A stretch of DNA of 34,927 nucleotides from Chthoniobacter flavus (GTDB taxonomy: Bacteria; Verrucomicrobiota; Verrucomicrobiia; Chthoniobacterales; Chthoniobacteraceae), in contig CAMARB010000019.1 of NCBI GenBank assembly GCA_945860355.1, positions 1 through 34,927 on the forward strand, written 5' to 3'. The notes beneath the pieces are model-generated. The model searched no databases and was not told the origin of the DNA. It saw nothing but the letters and a program-made list of their open reading frames with translations. The position numbers and the translations under genes were made by a program. Positions within the stretch are counted from its first letter, which is position 1, and the number at the start of each line of letters is the position of its first letter. Shown here piece after piece: positions 25,751 through 32,871 of this stretch.

Positions 25751-25930
25751 CGCCGAAATTGTTCCCTCAGGGATCCAAACAGCGAAATTGCGGGGGCTGC
25801 CCTCGTTATTGGAAAGCCCGGTGAGTTTTTAGCCCGGATCCAGGGAGCGAATGAGCGGATTGATCTCCTCCTCCGCCCGGCTCACACAGGCCAGGACGAG
25901 GAAAACGAAAATACTAAGGGGACGAACCAT
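25751..25930 (-). pseudogene. 5' end of the lysyl oxidase gene with in-frame TAA
   Basis: An ATG at 25930 in the same frame as the lysyl oxidase-like gene encodes a good Sec signal (MVRPLSIFVFLVLACVSRA) and INPLIRSLDPG. It then meets TAA at codon 34 (25831-25829). The frame continues directly with KLTGLSNNEGSPRNFAVWIP, the expected start of a PPC domain leading into VVVTGGGRGNCDLF. The original gene was therefore about 527 residues and is interrupted by a single nonsense codon, one substitution away from CAA, GAA or AAA. Without this part the protein lacks an export signal. Confidence 0.75.
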
Positions 25931-26304
25931 GGTGATATATTGTTTATCTGCAGCTCAATTGTTACAGCTTTCCGGAAACCAAACGCAACAGAGTTCCCAT
26001 CGAAAGTTTTGTGCGCCCTCCCCCGAGTAAGTGCGAAGGAGTCCTCCTACCGGAAGGCGGGTCGGCTTGGAGAGGAGGCTACGCCACATTCCAAACGCCT
26101 CAATTAGCCGAACGGCCAGCCGAATCTGCGCGCCCCAGCCATCCATACGACACAGACACCGATTTGCGTTCGCCGCAAAGGGCTCCTCCAGGCCCTCAGC
26201 GCCTTCTCCCCGCTCCAAGCCGAAGCCTCTGCGGACGGCGCTTTTCACCGATTTGAGACGCCGCCGTCATCCGCGCGTCACTTTGCCGGGGCGTCTTTCT
26301 GGGC
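25931..26304. other. Intergenic spacer, no gene seen
   Basis: This 374-bp spacer separates the divergent lysyl oxidase-like and OlsB-like genes. The left part (25931-25975) is AT-rich (GATATATTGTTTATCTGC) and could hold a promoter. The middle contains GAAGGAGTCCTCCTACCGG and GGAGAGGAGGCTACG, which look like part of a dispersed intergenic repeat. No convincing ORF or RNA gene is present. Confidence 0.4.
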
Positions 26305-27114
26305 GTGATCACCGTTGAATCAAAACCAGTCCTTGGAACGCCCCGCCACCGCGAGATGGGCGCCCGAATCCTGCTGCGGAAGTCCGGGGCGGCAAACGAG
26401 GATCCCGCGCCTTACCGGGTCCGACTGGCCACCTCGCGGGAGGATGTCCGGGCGGCCCAGACGCTGCGGTTCATTGTGTTCAACCTGGAGATGCAGGAGG
26501 GCTTGGAGTCCTCCTATCTGACGCTCCGGGACGAGGACCGTTTTGACGCGGCCTGTGATCATCTCCTCGTGGAGTTTGAGGGCGAGGTGGTGGGCACTTA
26601 CCGGATGCAGACGGGACGCCAGGCAACTGCGGCCCACGGGTTTTACAGCGCGCAGGAGTTTGATTTCCGCCCGTTCCAAGGGTTCCAGCAGGCCCTCATG
26701 GAGCTGGGGCGCGCTTGTGTGCGAAAGGATCATCGCAACCTGCGCGTTCTCTCCCTCCTGTGGCGCGGCATCGCGCAGCACGCGCGCCGGGGCGGATGCC
26801 GCTACTTGTTGGGGTGCAGCTCGCTCACCTCGCAAAGTCCGGCCGAAGGCAGGGCTGTTTACCGGATGCTTGCGGAAAAATATCTCGCACCGGAGTTCCT
26901 GAGGACCGCCCCGCTCGCGGGCTGGGAATGCTCGTGGGACGGCCCCCAAGCGCAGGGGGTGGCGGTGCCGAGGCTTTTGCAGGCGTACCTTTCCCTGGGC
27001 GCCAAGATCTGCGGGGAACCCGCGCTGGACCGGGACTTCAAGACGATCGATTTCCTGACGGTGCTGGACCTCGCAGACCTGCCCGAGGCCGCGGCTGTTT
27101 TTCTTGGCCGATGA
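26305..27114 (+). CDS. olsB: OlsB-like GNAT N-acyltransferase (ornithine lipid synthesis)
   Basis: A 269-residue protein of the OlsB/Acetyltransf_5 family. OlsB transfers a 3-hydroxyacyl group from acyl carrier protein to the alpha-amino group of ornithine, giving lyso-ornithine lipid, a phosphorus-free membrane lipid. Family signs are the opening YRVRLATSREDVRAAQTLRFIVFNLEM, the core HLLVEFEGEVVGTYRMQTG, the LMELGRACVRKDHRN region and LLGCSSL. The first start is a GTG at 26305; an ATG at 26356 (MGARILLRKSG) is an equally likely start since the conserved part begins after it. The stop overlaps the start of the PlsC-like gene (ATGA), so they are translationally coupled, as is common for olsB-olsA. 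Amino acid substrate other than ornithine is possible. Confidence 0.82.
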   Translation: MITVESKPVLGTPRHREMGARILLRKSGAANEDPAPYRVRLATSREDVRAAQTLRFIVFNLEMQEGLESSYLTLRDEDRFDAACDHLLVEFEGEVVGTYRMQTGRQATAAHGFYSAQEFDFRPFQGFQQALMELGRACVRKDHRNLRVLSLLWRGIAQHARRGGCRYLLGCSSLTSQSPAEGRAVYRMLAEKYLAPEFLRTAPLAGWECSWDGPQAQGVAVPRLLQAYLSLGAKICGEPALDRDFKTIDFLTVLDLADLPEAAAVFLGR

Positions 27115-27932
27115 ACCCGGACCCTTTCGCGATGGAGGTCGATCTGGGCATTGCGGCGGCGCGTATTGAGGCGACCCCGGGCCTGCTGGAACGGAGGGAT
27201 GCCTGCGGAATCGTCGGGTGCGCGACCAAATGGACGCGGGGGCTGGCGCGCATCGTCGCCACCGTGGTGGAGGCCCGGCGGCGCGGGGTGTCGCGTTGTC
27301 CACTGGAGGGTGCCCGTCATCTGAGCGGCGCTTGCCGCCGGTTGGCGGAAATTTTCGCGCTGGAAGTGGTGATCCACGGACAGCCCCCGGCGGAGGGACT
27401 GGTGGTGGCCAATCACCTGGGTTTTCTCGACATCGTCGCGCTTTCGGCGGCGGCCCCGTGTGTGTTCGTGGCGAAACGGGAGGTCGGGCGCTGGCCTCTG
27501 GTGGGATCCGCCGCCTCGCATTGCGGAACGGTGTTTGTCGATCGGGAGCGGCGATCCGCGGTGGCGACCGTCGCGGGGCGGATGCGGCGGATCTTGGAGG
27601 CGGGCGCCCGGGTGGTGATTTTTCCGGAGGGCACAAGCACGGACGGCTCGGGGGTGCTGCCGTTTCGTCCGGCGCTGCTGCAGTCCGCGGTGGACGCCCG
27701 GGCGGCCCTGATTCCGTGCGGGATCGCGTATCGGGATCCGGCTGGAGCGCCTGTTCCTGAGGTGGCCTATTTCGGCGAGCGCTCGCTGGGGGCGACCCTC
27801 AGCGCCCTGGTGGCGCGGCGCCGGACCCGGGTGCATCTGGTTTTTGGTTCTCCGATCCGCCCCGAGGCCCCGCGGGCCGAGCTGGCGCGGGAGTTGCACC
27901 GGGAGGTGACCCGGCTAACGGCGACCGTGTAG
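27111..27932 (+). CDS. olsA: PlsC/OlsA-like 1-acylglycerol-3-phosphate (or lyso-ornithine lipid) O-acyltransferase, copy 1
   Basis: A 273-residue PlsC-type acyltransferase. The catalytic motif NHxxxxD is seen as ANHLGFLD, the substrate-binding FPEG as VVIFPEGTSTDG, and VFVDRERR and PCGIAYRDP mark the other two blocks. Coupled by a 4-base overlap to the OlsB-like gene, it is best read as OlsA, which adds the second acyl chain to lyso-ornithine lipid; a general PlsC role cannot be excluded. The start at 27111 (MNPDPFAMEVDL) is fixed by the overlap. From codon 6 onward the gene is included in a tandem duplication, and a nearly identical copy follows at 27997-28851 with a different N-terminus. 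Confidence 0.85.
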   Translation: MNPDPFAMEVDLGIAAARIEATPGLLERRDACGIVGCATKWTRGLARIVATVVEARRRGVSRCPLEGARHLSGACRRLAEIFALEVVIHGQPPAEGLVVANHLGFLDIVALSAAAPCVFVAKREVGRWPLVGSAASHCGTVFVDRERRSAVATVAGRMRRILEAGARVVIFPEGTSTDGSGVLPFRPALLQSAVDARAALIPCGIAYRDPAGAPVPEVAYFGERSLGATLSALVARRRTRVHLVFGSPIRPEAPRAELARELHREVTRLTATV

Positions 27933-28059
27933 GAACCGAAAAACCCCCGTTTTTTGGCTGGTCCCGGCCCGTCACCCGGGGCAGCAAAGTGGGTTGATGA
28001 AACAGACACTTTCGCTGCTGGTCTTGCTGGGGATCGGCGCGGCGGGTTTTGCGGGTCGA
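27126..28059 (+). repeat. Tandem duplication, unit 1 (934 bp)
   Basis: This unit runs from TTCGCGATGGAGG inside acyltransferase copy 1 through its stop, the 64-bp spacer, and the first part of a cytochrome c signal peptide frame. Unit 2 follows head to tail. The units differ in length only by a 15-bp gap near the start (AARIE present here, absent in unit 2) plus scattered substitutions. The edges coincide with the short shared sequence TTCG, which also occurs at the right-hand edge (28979-28982), suggesting duplication by microhomology. Confidence 0.85.
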
Positions 28060-28851
28060 TTCGCGATGGAGGCGGATTTGGGCATGGCGGCGACCCCGGG
28101 CCTGCTGGAACGGAGGGATGCCTGCGGAATTCTTGCGTGCGCGGCCAAATGGACGCGGGGGCTGGCGCGCATCGTCGCCACCGTGGTGGAGGCCCGGCGG
28201 CGTGGGGTGTCGCGTTGTCCCATGGAGGGCGCCCGGCATCTGAGCGGCGCTTGCCGCCGGTTGGCGGAAATTTTCGGGGTGGAAGTGGTGGTCCACGGAG
28301 AGCCCCCGGCGGAGGGACTGGTGGTGGCCAATCACCTCGGGTTTCTCGACATCGTCGCGCTATCGGCGGCGGCCCCGTGTGTGTTCGTGGCGAAACGGGA
28401 AGTCGGGCGCTGGCCTCTGGTGGGATCCGCCGCCTCGCATTGCGGGACGGTGTTTGTCGATCGGGAGCGGCGATCCGCAGTTGCGCCCGTCGCGGGCCGG
28501 ATGCGGCGGATCTTGGAGGCGGGCGGCCGGGTGGTGATTTTTCCGGAGGGCACCAGCACGGACGGCACGGGGGTGCTGCCGTTTCGTCCGGCGCTGCTGC
28601 AGTCTGCGGTGGACGCCCGGGTGGCACTGATTCCGTGCGGGATCGCGTATCGGGATCCGGCTGGAGCGCCTGTTCCTGAGGTGGCCTATTTCGGCGAGCG
28701 CTCGCTGGGGGCGACCCTCAGCGCCCTGGTGGCGCGCCGCCGGACCCGGGTGCATCTGGTTTTTGGTTCCCCGATCCGCCCCGAGGCCCCGCGGGCCGAG
28801 CTGGCGCGCGAGTTGCACCGGGAGGTGACCCGGCTGACGGCGACCGTGTAG
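27997..28851 (+). CDS. Chimeric PlsC/OlsA-like acyltransferase with a cytochrome signal peptide, copy 2
   Basis: A 284-residue protein produced by the tandem duplication. Residues 1-20 (MKQTLSLLVLLGIGAAGFAG) are the Sec signal peptide of the neighbouring cytochrome c with one change (I for L). From RFAME on it is acyltransferase copy 2. Against copy 1 I count about 14 substitutions and a five-residue deletion; NHLGFLD and FPEGTS are unchanged, and the C-terminal third is almost identical. The frame is fully open and uses the cytochrome's own upstream sequence. PlsC-type enzymes work at the cytoplasmic face of the membrane, so a cleavable signal would either misroute this copy or serve as a membrane anchor. 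It could be a functional novelty or a non-functional by-product; lack of stops over 855 bp with drift suggests some constraint or recent origin. Confidence 0.8.
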   Translation: MKQTLSLLVLLGIGAAGFAGRFAMEADLGMAATPGLLERRDACGILACAAKWTRGLARIVATVVEARRRGVSRCPMEGARHLSGACRRLAEIFGVEVVVHGEPPAEGLVVANHLGFLDIVALSAAAPCVFVAKREVGRWPLVGSAASHCGTVFVDRERRSAVAPVAGRMRRILEAGGRVVIFPEGTSTDGTGVLPFRPALLQSAVDARVALIPCGIAYRDPAGAPVPEVAYFGERSLGATLSALVARRRTRVHLVFGSPIRPEAPRAELARELHREVTRLTATV

Positions 28852-28978
28852 GAACCCAAAAACCCCGGTTTTTTGGCTGGTCCAGGCCCGTCACCCGGGG
28901 CAGCAAGATGGTTTGATGAAACAGACACTTTCTCTGCTGGTTTTGCTGGGGCTCGGCGCGGCGGGTTTTGCGGGTGAA
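28060..28978 (+). repeat. Tandem duplication, unit 2 (919 bp)
   Basis: Second unit of the tandem pair, covering the body of acyltransferase copy 2, the spacer and the signal-peptide start of the true cytochrome c gene. Its right edge is the TTCG at 28979-28982, after which unduplicated cytochrome sequence (GAGCCGATCGAAAAC) continues. Confidence 0.85.
28856..28876 (+). terminator. Weak A/T hairpin between acyltransferase and cytochrome c genes
   Basis: CCAAAAACC (28856-28864) can pair with GGTTTTTTGG (28867-28876) right after the stop codon of acyltransferase copy 2. The equivalent place after copy 1 (27934-27957) has a slightly weaker version. It might attenuate transcription into the next gene, but loop size and the lack of a proper T tail make this tentative. 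Confidence 0.3.
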
Positions 28979-29300
28979 TTCGAGCCGATCGAAAACTCGA
29001 TGAAATTCACGCACAAAGCGCCCAAGGGGGGAGAAGAAGGTGTCCGACCGGATCAACGAAGGCACCAACAGCCCCGAGGAACTGGCCAAGACCCTGGAGC
29101 TCTACAAGCTGATGCTCGACTGCAAACCGCCCAAGGGCGAACAGGCGGCGTTTAAGGAGAAAGTCGCCAAGCTCATCGCCGCCACCGAAGACGTGGTTCT
29201 CAACAAAGAGGGGGCGCGCGCCGCGTATAAAGAGGCGTCCAACTGCAAGGCCTGCCACAACGAGCACAAAGAGAAAAAGCCCGAGGCCCCCAAACCCTAG
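28916..29300 (+). pseudogene. Small periplasmic cytochrome c, frameshifted
   Basis: The gene begins with a Sec signal (MKQTLSLLVLLGLGAAGFAG) and continues EFEPIENSMKFTHKAPKG. It then shifts frame at a run of six G (29026-29031). With five G it would read KGEKKVSDRINEGTNSPEELAK and on to the stop at 29300. The second part contains LELYKLMLDCKPPKGEQAAFKEK and one haem motif CKACH (SNCKACHNEHK), giving a single-haem cytochrome of about 127 residues, a layout common in Verrucomicrobiota. As sequenced, the first frame ends at 29155 without the haem site. The indel may be real, a sequencing error or a slippage site. The signal-peptide part is duplicated upstream in the chimeric acyltransferase gene. 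The stop is 16 bp from the convergent barrel gene. Confidence 0.75.
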
Positions 29301-29316
29301 GCGCCCCCGAGCCGGA

Positions 29317-30129
29317 TCAGTAGCGGAAGCTCACCCCGGTGAAAACCCCGAGGTCCTGGGCCGCCCGGCTCATCCCGATCCGCACCCCGGCGTCGAGCAC
29401 CATGTCCGGGTGCAGTGCGTAGGTGACGCCCGAGTTGAAGCTCGCCTCAAACGGGTTTTTCCGGGCCGCCACGGCGACGAACTCGAAATAACTTCCGAGT
29501 TTCTCAGTCCACGCGACGCCGAACGTGACGGAATTGAGAAAACTAAACCGTTGGCGGCCGCCGGGGGCCTCGGGCAACCAGTCGCATTGCGTCATCAGTC
29601 CCATGGAGAACGGAGCGGGCAGGGCGATTGAAAACGGGACGATGAGTCCGCCCCCCCAGGACTTGTCACTGAGACGTGTCCGGGTCGGGACGTTCACATA
29701 CGGCATCAGCGCGAGGGCGGTGAGGCCGTCGTCGTTGCCCCAGAGGTTTTGTTTGAAGCGCACCGTCACATCCCCGAACCCCTCCGCTGTGCTGCGCTGG
29801 CCGGCCTCAGTTTCCTTGGCCGTGGAGTACGAATTGAGGATGACCTGCAGGTCCGAGTTCTGGGCCACGCCGAACTTGAGGTTCGTCTGGCCGTAGATCC
29901 ACTGCTCTTCCCGGGTCCGCTTGGAGGCGTCGGCGTCCCGGCTGTAGTCAAAGAAGCTCGCCTCCACCTGAAAAAAACCGCGCGGCACGCTCTTGGGCGA
30001 CTCCGTGGTGTCCGGGCGATCCGTGACCATCGGCCGGAGCGCCTGGGTGGGCTGGGCCTCGCCGGCAGAAAGCACGGACGGAGCGACGACAAAAAGGAAC
30101 AGGCGGGAAAGGGAAAGCGGGTTTTTCAT
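29317..30129 (-). CDS. Outer-membrane beta-barrel protein (phenol-degradation MetA/transporter-like)
   Basis: A 270-residue exported protein. A Sec signal (LSLSRLFLFVVAPSVLSAG) is followed by TDRPDTTESPKSVPRGFFQVEASFFDY, a wording typical of the 'meta-pathway of phenol degradation'/putative transporter barrel family. Alternating beta-strand segments continue to the C-terminus, which ends in an aromatic residue (GVSFRY), the usual signal for outer-membrane insertion. GFGDVTVRFKQNLWG is another family stretch. The cargo is unknown. The gene is convergent with the cytochrome c gene. A long repeat-rich spacer (30130-30646) lies upstream. Confidence 0.8.
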   Translation of the reverse strand: MKNPLSLSRLFLFVVAPSVLSAGEAQPTQALRPMVTDRPDTTESPKSVPRGFFQVEASFFDYSRDADASKRTREEQWIYGQTNLKFGVAQNSDLQVILNSYSTAKETEAGQRSTAEGFGDVTVRFKQNLWGNDDGLTALALMPYVNVPTRTRLSDKSWGGGLIVPFSIALPAPFSMGLMTQCDWLPEAPGGRQRFSFLNSVTFGVAWTEKLGSYFEFVAVAARKNPFEASFNSGVTYALHPDMVLDAGVRIGMSRAAQDLGVFTGVSFRY

Positions 30130-30258
30130 GGGCCATCAGCGCGTAGCACGAAACGAGCCAGGCGCGCAAAACCAAAGGGCTCAGGCGGCGGGCGCAGGGA
30201 AACCACGGGGGGGGCCCATGCGAACCACGCACCTGCGCCCGGTGCGAAGTGGGAGAAC

Positions 30259-30610
30259 CCAGGGCTCACGCATCTAAAAAAGCGCGAGGAACCCGCCGCG
30301 GGGCTCGATCCGATGCCGGAGGCATCCCAGAAAATAGCCGACGGTTGAGCGAAGCGACACCGCCGGAAGGCCGCCCCCCGGGACGGCACCCCCGCAGGGC
30401 GTGCCAGACACCACCCGGGCAACATCTCCGCGGCCACCCCTCTGTGGGGTGGGCTGTTTTTGGGACCGGGTTCCGGTGGTGTCGCTGCGCTCCACCACCG
30501 GCCACTCGCATTGTTCCCCCAGGGAACAATGCCTCCGCTTTGCCACGCACTCTGAGAACTTGTGCGTCCCCTCCCCCCGCGAAGCTCAAGTTTAGATGCG
30601 TGAGCCCTGG
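30259..30610. repeat. 352-bp element bounded by perfect 20-bp inverted repeats and full of hairpins
   Basis: CCAGGGCTCACGCATCTAAA (30259-30278) is the exact reverse complement of 30591-30610. Just outside the left arm, and just outside the right arm in direct orientation, is GGGAGAACCC. Between them are hairpins: GATGCC-GGA-GGCATC (30312-30326), CCACCCC-TCTGT-GGGGTGG followed by GCTGTTTTT (30434-30461), and CATTGTTCCC-CCA-GGGAACAATG (30509-30531). Two related REP-like units also face each other: GGTTGAGCGAAGCGACACCG (about 30345) and, inverted, GGTGTCGCTGCGCTCCACCA (about 30477). No coding frame is convincing. It could be a non-autonomous mobile element, a REP/BIME cluster or a structured RNA. 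Confidence 0.65.
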
Positions 30611-30646
30611 GGGAGAACCCCGCCATGGGCGGCCCCCCCCGGAATT

Positions 30647-31660
30647 TTAAAGCAGGCCCCGGGCGACGAGGTTGTTGAGGCGGCGGGCCGTGTCGGCAAG
30701 CCCGTCCGCAGTCACCTCCGTGTAGCTGCGGCCGTCGCGGGTGTCGATCCCGTGCCCGGAATCCAGCTTTCGGAGCAGCTCCAGCGCGGGGTCTTCGTGA
30801 TGGAACACCTCGACGAACACATGCTGAAGCTGGCCGGTCTTTGCGGCCGCCGTGAGCAGCAAGCCGATCCAGCCGTCATCGGTGGACAAACAGCCGCGGG
30901 TTGTTTTGGAGGACGCGTGGAAAATCCCCAGCTCGTCCGCCGCGGCGATCTCGCGGATCAACCCCTCGTTCTCGGCAATCGACAGCCCGGAATCCCCGCA
31001 GTGCGCGGCGTCCACGAGCAGCTTGAAGAATTTGCGGCCCAACGCCTGGTTGGCGGCCCGAACAAACGCCCAGCCTCGGTCCACGTTGGTGAACGTCTTG
31101 AACTCGCCCGGGCGCAGGAACTCGATGTGCCAGTTCTCAACACACGACCCGGAGAGCCCGGCCTCCTCGTAAACGCGCAGATGCACCTTCACGTTCTGGG
31201 CCACGGCCGCATCAAACGCCGCGCCGTCGCGCCGGGTTTCGTTGGCGCTCATCCACTCCTCGATCGAGGTGGAGGACACATGGCGCACCCCGTGGCGGAC
31301 GGCCGCCTTGAGGCTGGCCACGAGCTGCCCGACCACCGCGTCCTCGTCGGCCGGGTTCATCGGGTTCGCGCCGCCGACCATGATGATGAAATGAATCTCC
31401 AATCCGAGCGCCTTGAGCCCGTCAATGAGCTCCTGCACGTCGGCCGGATCCGCCGACGCGAAAAACGGGATCTGCACGCAGGTGGGTTTCACCGGGGAAA
31501 CCGCGAAAAGGTCGCGCATCCCGGCCACGGTGACGAGCACCCCGTTTTCGTCGCGGGGGAACTTGCCGTTGGCATCGGGCACGAGGCTGCCGACGAATTT
31601 AAGGTGGGTGGGGACGACGCCCAGCTGGGCTTTGGATTTCAGGGAGATGTTCGGGGACAT
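30647..31660 (-). CDS. TIM-barrel protein, sugar isomerase/epimerase-like
   Basis: A 337-residue protein, started at 31660 (MSPNISLKSKAQLG); the frame is open further upstream but that part overlaps the lactonase gene. It appears to be a TIM barrel of the xylose isomerase-like group: EIHFIIMVGGANPMNPADED, RHGVRHVSSTSIEEWM, CVENWHIEFLRPGEFKTF, LVDAAHCGDSGLS and HVFVEVFHHEDPALELLRK are strand-and-loop segments with candidate metal-binding Glu, Asp and His. I recognise the fold type but not a named family. It is last in a run of three same-strand genes with an alpha/beta hydrolase and an SMP-30 lactonase (89 bp to the latter), suggesting a carbohydrate or sugar-acid pathway. Confidence 0.7.
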   Translation of the reverse strand: MSPNISLKSKAQLGVVPTHLKFVGSLVPDANGKFPRDENGVLVTVAGMRDLFAVSPVKPTCVQIPFFASADPADVQELIDGLKALGLEIHFIIMVGGANPMNPADEDAVVGQLVASLKAAVRHGVRHVSSTSIEEWMSANETRRDGAAFDAAVAQNVKVHLRVYEEAGLSGSCVENWHIEFLRPGEFKTFTNVDRGWAFVRAANQALGRKFFKLLVDAAHCGDSGLSIAENEGLIREIAAADELGIFHASSKTTRGCLSTDDGWIGLLLTAAAKTGQLQHVFVEVFHHEDPALELLRKLDSGHGIDTRDGRSYTEVTADGLADTARRLNNLVARGLL

Positions 31661-31749
31661 GGTTGGAGTAGAATAGGGAATCTGCGAGGGAGGAAAGCCT
31701 TTAGGCGGCTCGGATTGGGGCGAGAACCGGCGGCCCCGCCCGTTTGCCG

Positions 31750-32805
31750 CTAACACCAGTGCGCTCCCTGCGCCTCGGTGTAAACGGCGTAGACACTCCG
31801 GCTCGCCGTCATGAAAAGCCGGTTCCGGCGCGGCCCGCCAAAACACACGTTGCTGCAAATCTCCGGCAGCACAATCTGGCCGATGCGTTCCCCGGCCGGG
31901 CTGAAAACATGCACGCCGTCGTAACCCTCCCCGACCCAGCCGGCGCTGCTCCACACGTTGCCGTCTTTGTCGCACCGGATACCGTCGGCGAACCCCGCGA
32001 CTTTCTTGCCGCCGAGCTCCATCTCCATGGAGACGAACTCGCGCCCCTTCACGAGCTTCGCGCCCTGGACCTCCCAGGCTTTGATGTTTTTGGGCGCCTC
32101 GGGATAATGAGACGCCCCGGTGTCGGTGACGTACAACGTCCGGTAGTCGGGCGAAAAACAGAGGCCGTTCGGCTTGAAAAGTTCATCGGTCACGAGCTCC
32201 ACTTTTCCGGAGCCTGGATCGATGCGGTACACGGCCTCCTTGAGGTGGAGTTCGCCCTTGTGGCCCTCGTAGTTCATGAGGCTGCCGTAGCCCGGGTCGG
32301 TAAACCAGATGCTGCCGTCGGGATGCACCACGCCGTCGTTGGGGGCGTTGAGGGGTTTGCCGTTGAACTGATCGGCCAGCACCGTCACCGAGCCGTCCCG
32401 CTCGTACCGCGTCACCCGGCGGCTGCCGTGTTCGAGCGAAATCTGGCGGCCCTCGCGGTCAAACGTGTTGCCGTTGCTGAAGCTGGCCGGCTTGCGCAAC
32501 ACGCTGACGTGCCCGTCCTCCTGCAGCCACCGGTGCTGGAGGTCGTTGGGGATGTCGCTCCAGACCAGGTAATTGCCCCAGCCGTTCCAAGCCGGGCCTT
32601 CCGCCCAATACATGCCCGTGTGCAGCCGCTCCACCGGGGCCGAGCCCAGCTTGTATTTCTGAAACGCCGGCTGAAGCACCCGCACATCGGGCTCCGGATA
32701 CCGGACCGGCGGGGCGCCCGGCCCGAAATCGCGCGCCAGCAGGGGCGCGCCGGCGAGAAGCCCGAGGCTGCTGAGAAAGGAACGGCGGGAGGACGGAATG
32801 TGCAT
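31750..32805 (-). CDS. SMP-30/gluconolactonase-like exported lactonase
   Basis: A 351-residue six-bladed propeller protein of the SMP-30/gluconolactonase/LRE family. A Tat-type signal is present (SSRRSFLSSLGLLAGAPLLA). The metal-site pattern is visible: Glu in YWAEGPAW, Asn in LNAPNDGVVHPDGSIWFTDP, Asn in FKPNGLCFSPD and Asp in AGFADGIRCDKDGNVW. Each blade ends in family wording such as SFSNGNTFDREGR. These enzymes open sugar lactones such as gluconolactone to the acid. It lies between an alpha/beta hydrolase and a TIM-barrel protein on the same strand. Confidence 0.9.
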   Translation of the reverse strand: MHIPSSRRSFLSSLGLLAGAPLLARDFGPGAPPVRYPEPDVRVLQPAFQKYKLGSAPVERLHTGMYWAEGPAWNGWGNYLVWSDIPNDLQHRWLQEDGHVSVLRKPASFSNGNTFDREGRQISLEHGSRRVTRYERDGSVTVLADQFNGKPLNAPNDGVVHPDGSIWFTDPGYGSLMNYEGHKGELHLKEAVYRIDPGSGKVELVTDELFKPNGLCFSPDYRTLYVTDTGASHYPEAPKNIKAWEVQGAKLVKGREFVSMEMELGGKKVAGFADGIRCDKDGNVWSSAGWVGEGYDGVHVFSPAGERIGQIVLPEICSNVCFGGPRRNRLFMTASRSVYAVYTEAQGAHWC

Positions 32806-32871
32806 CCCGCGATCACACGAAATTTTCCCCGCGAGGCAACCCCAATTCCAAGCGGCGGGCAGGCGGCGGAT

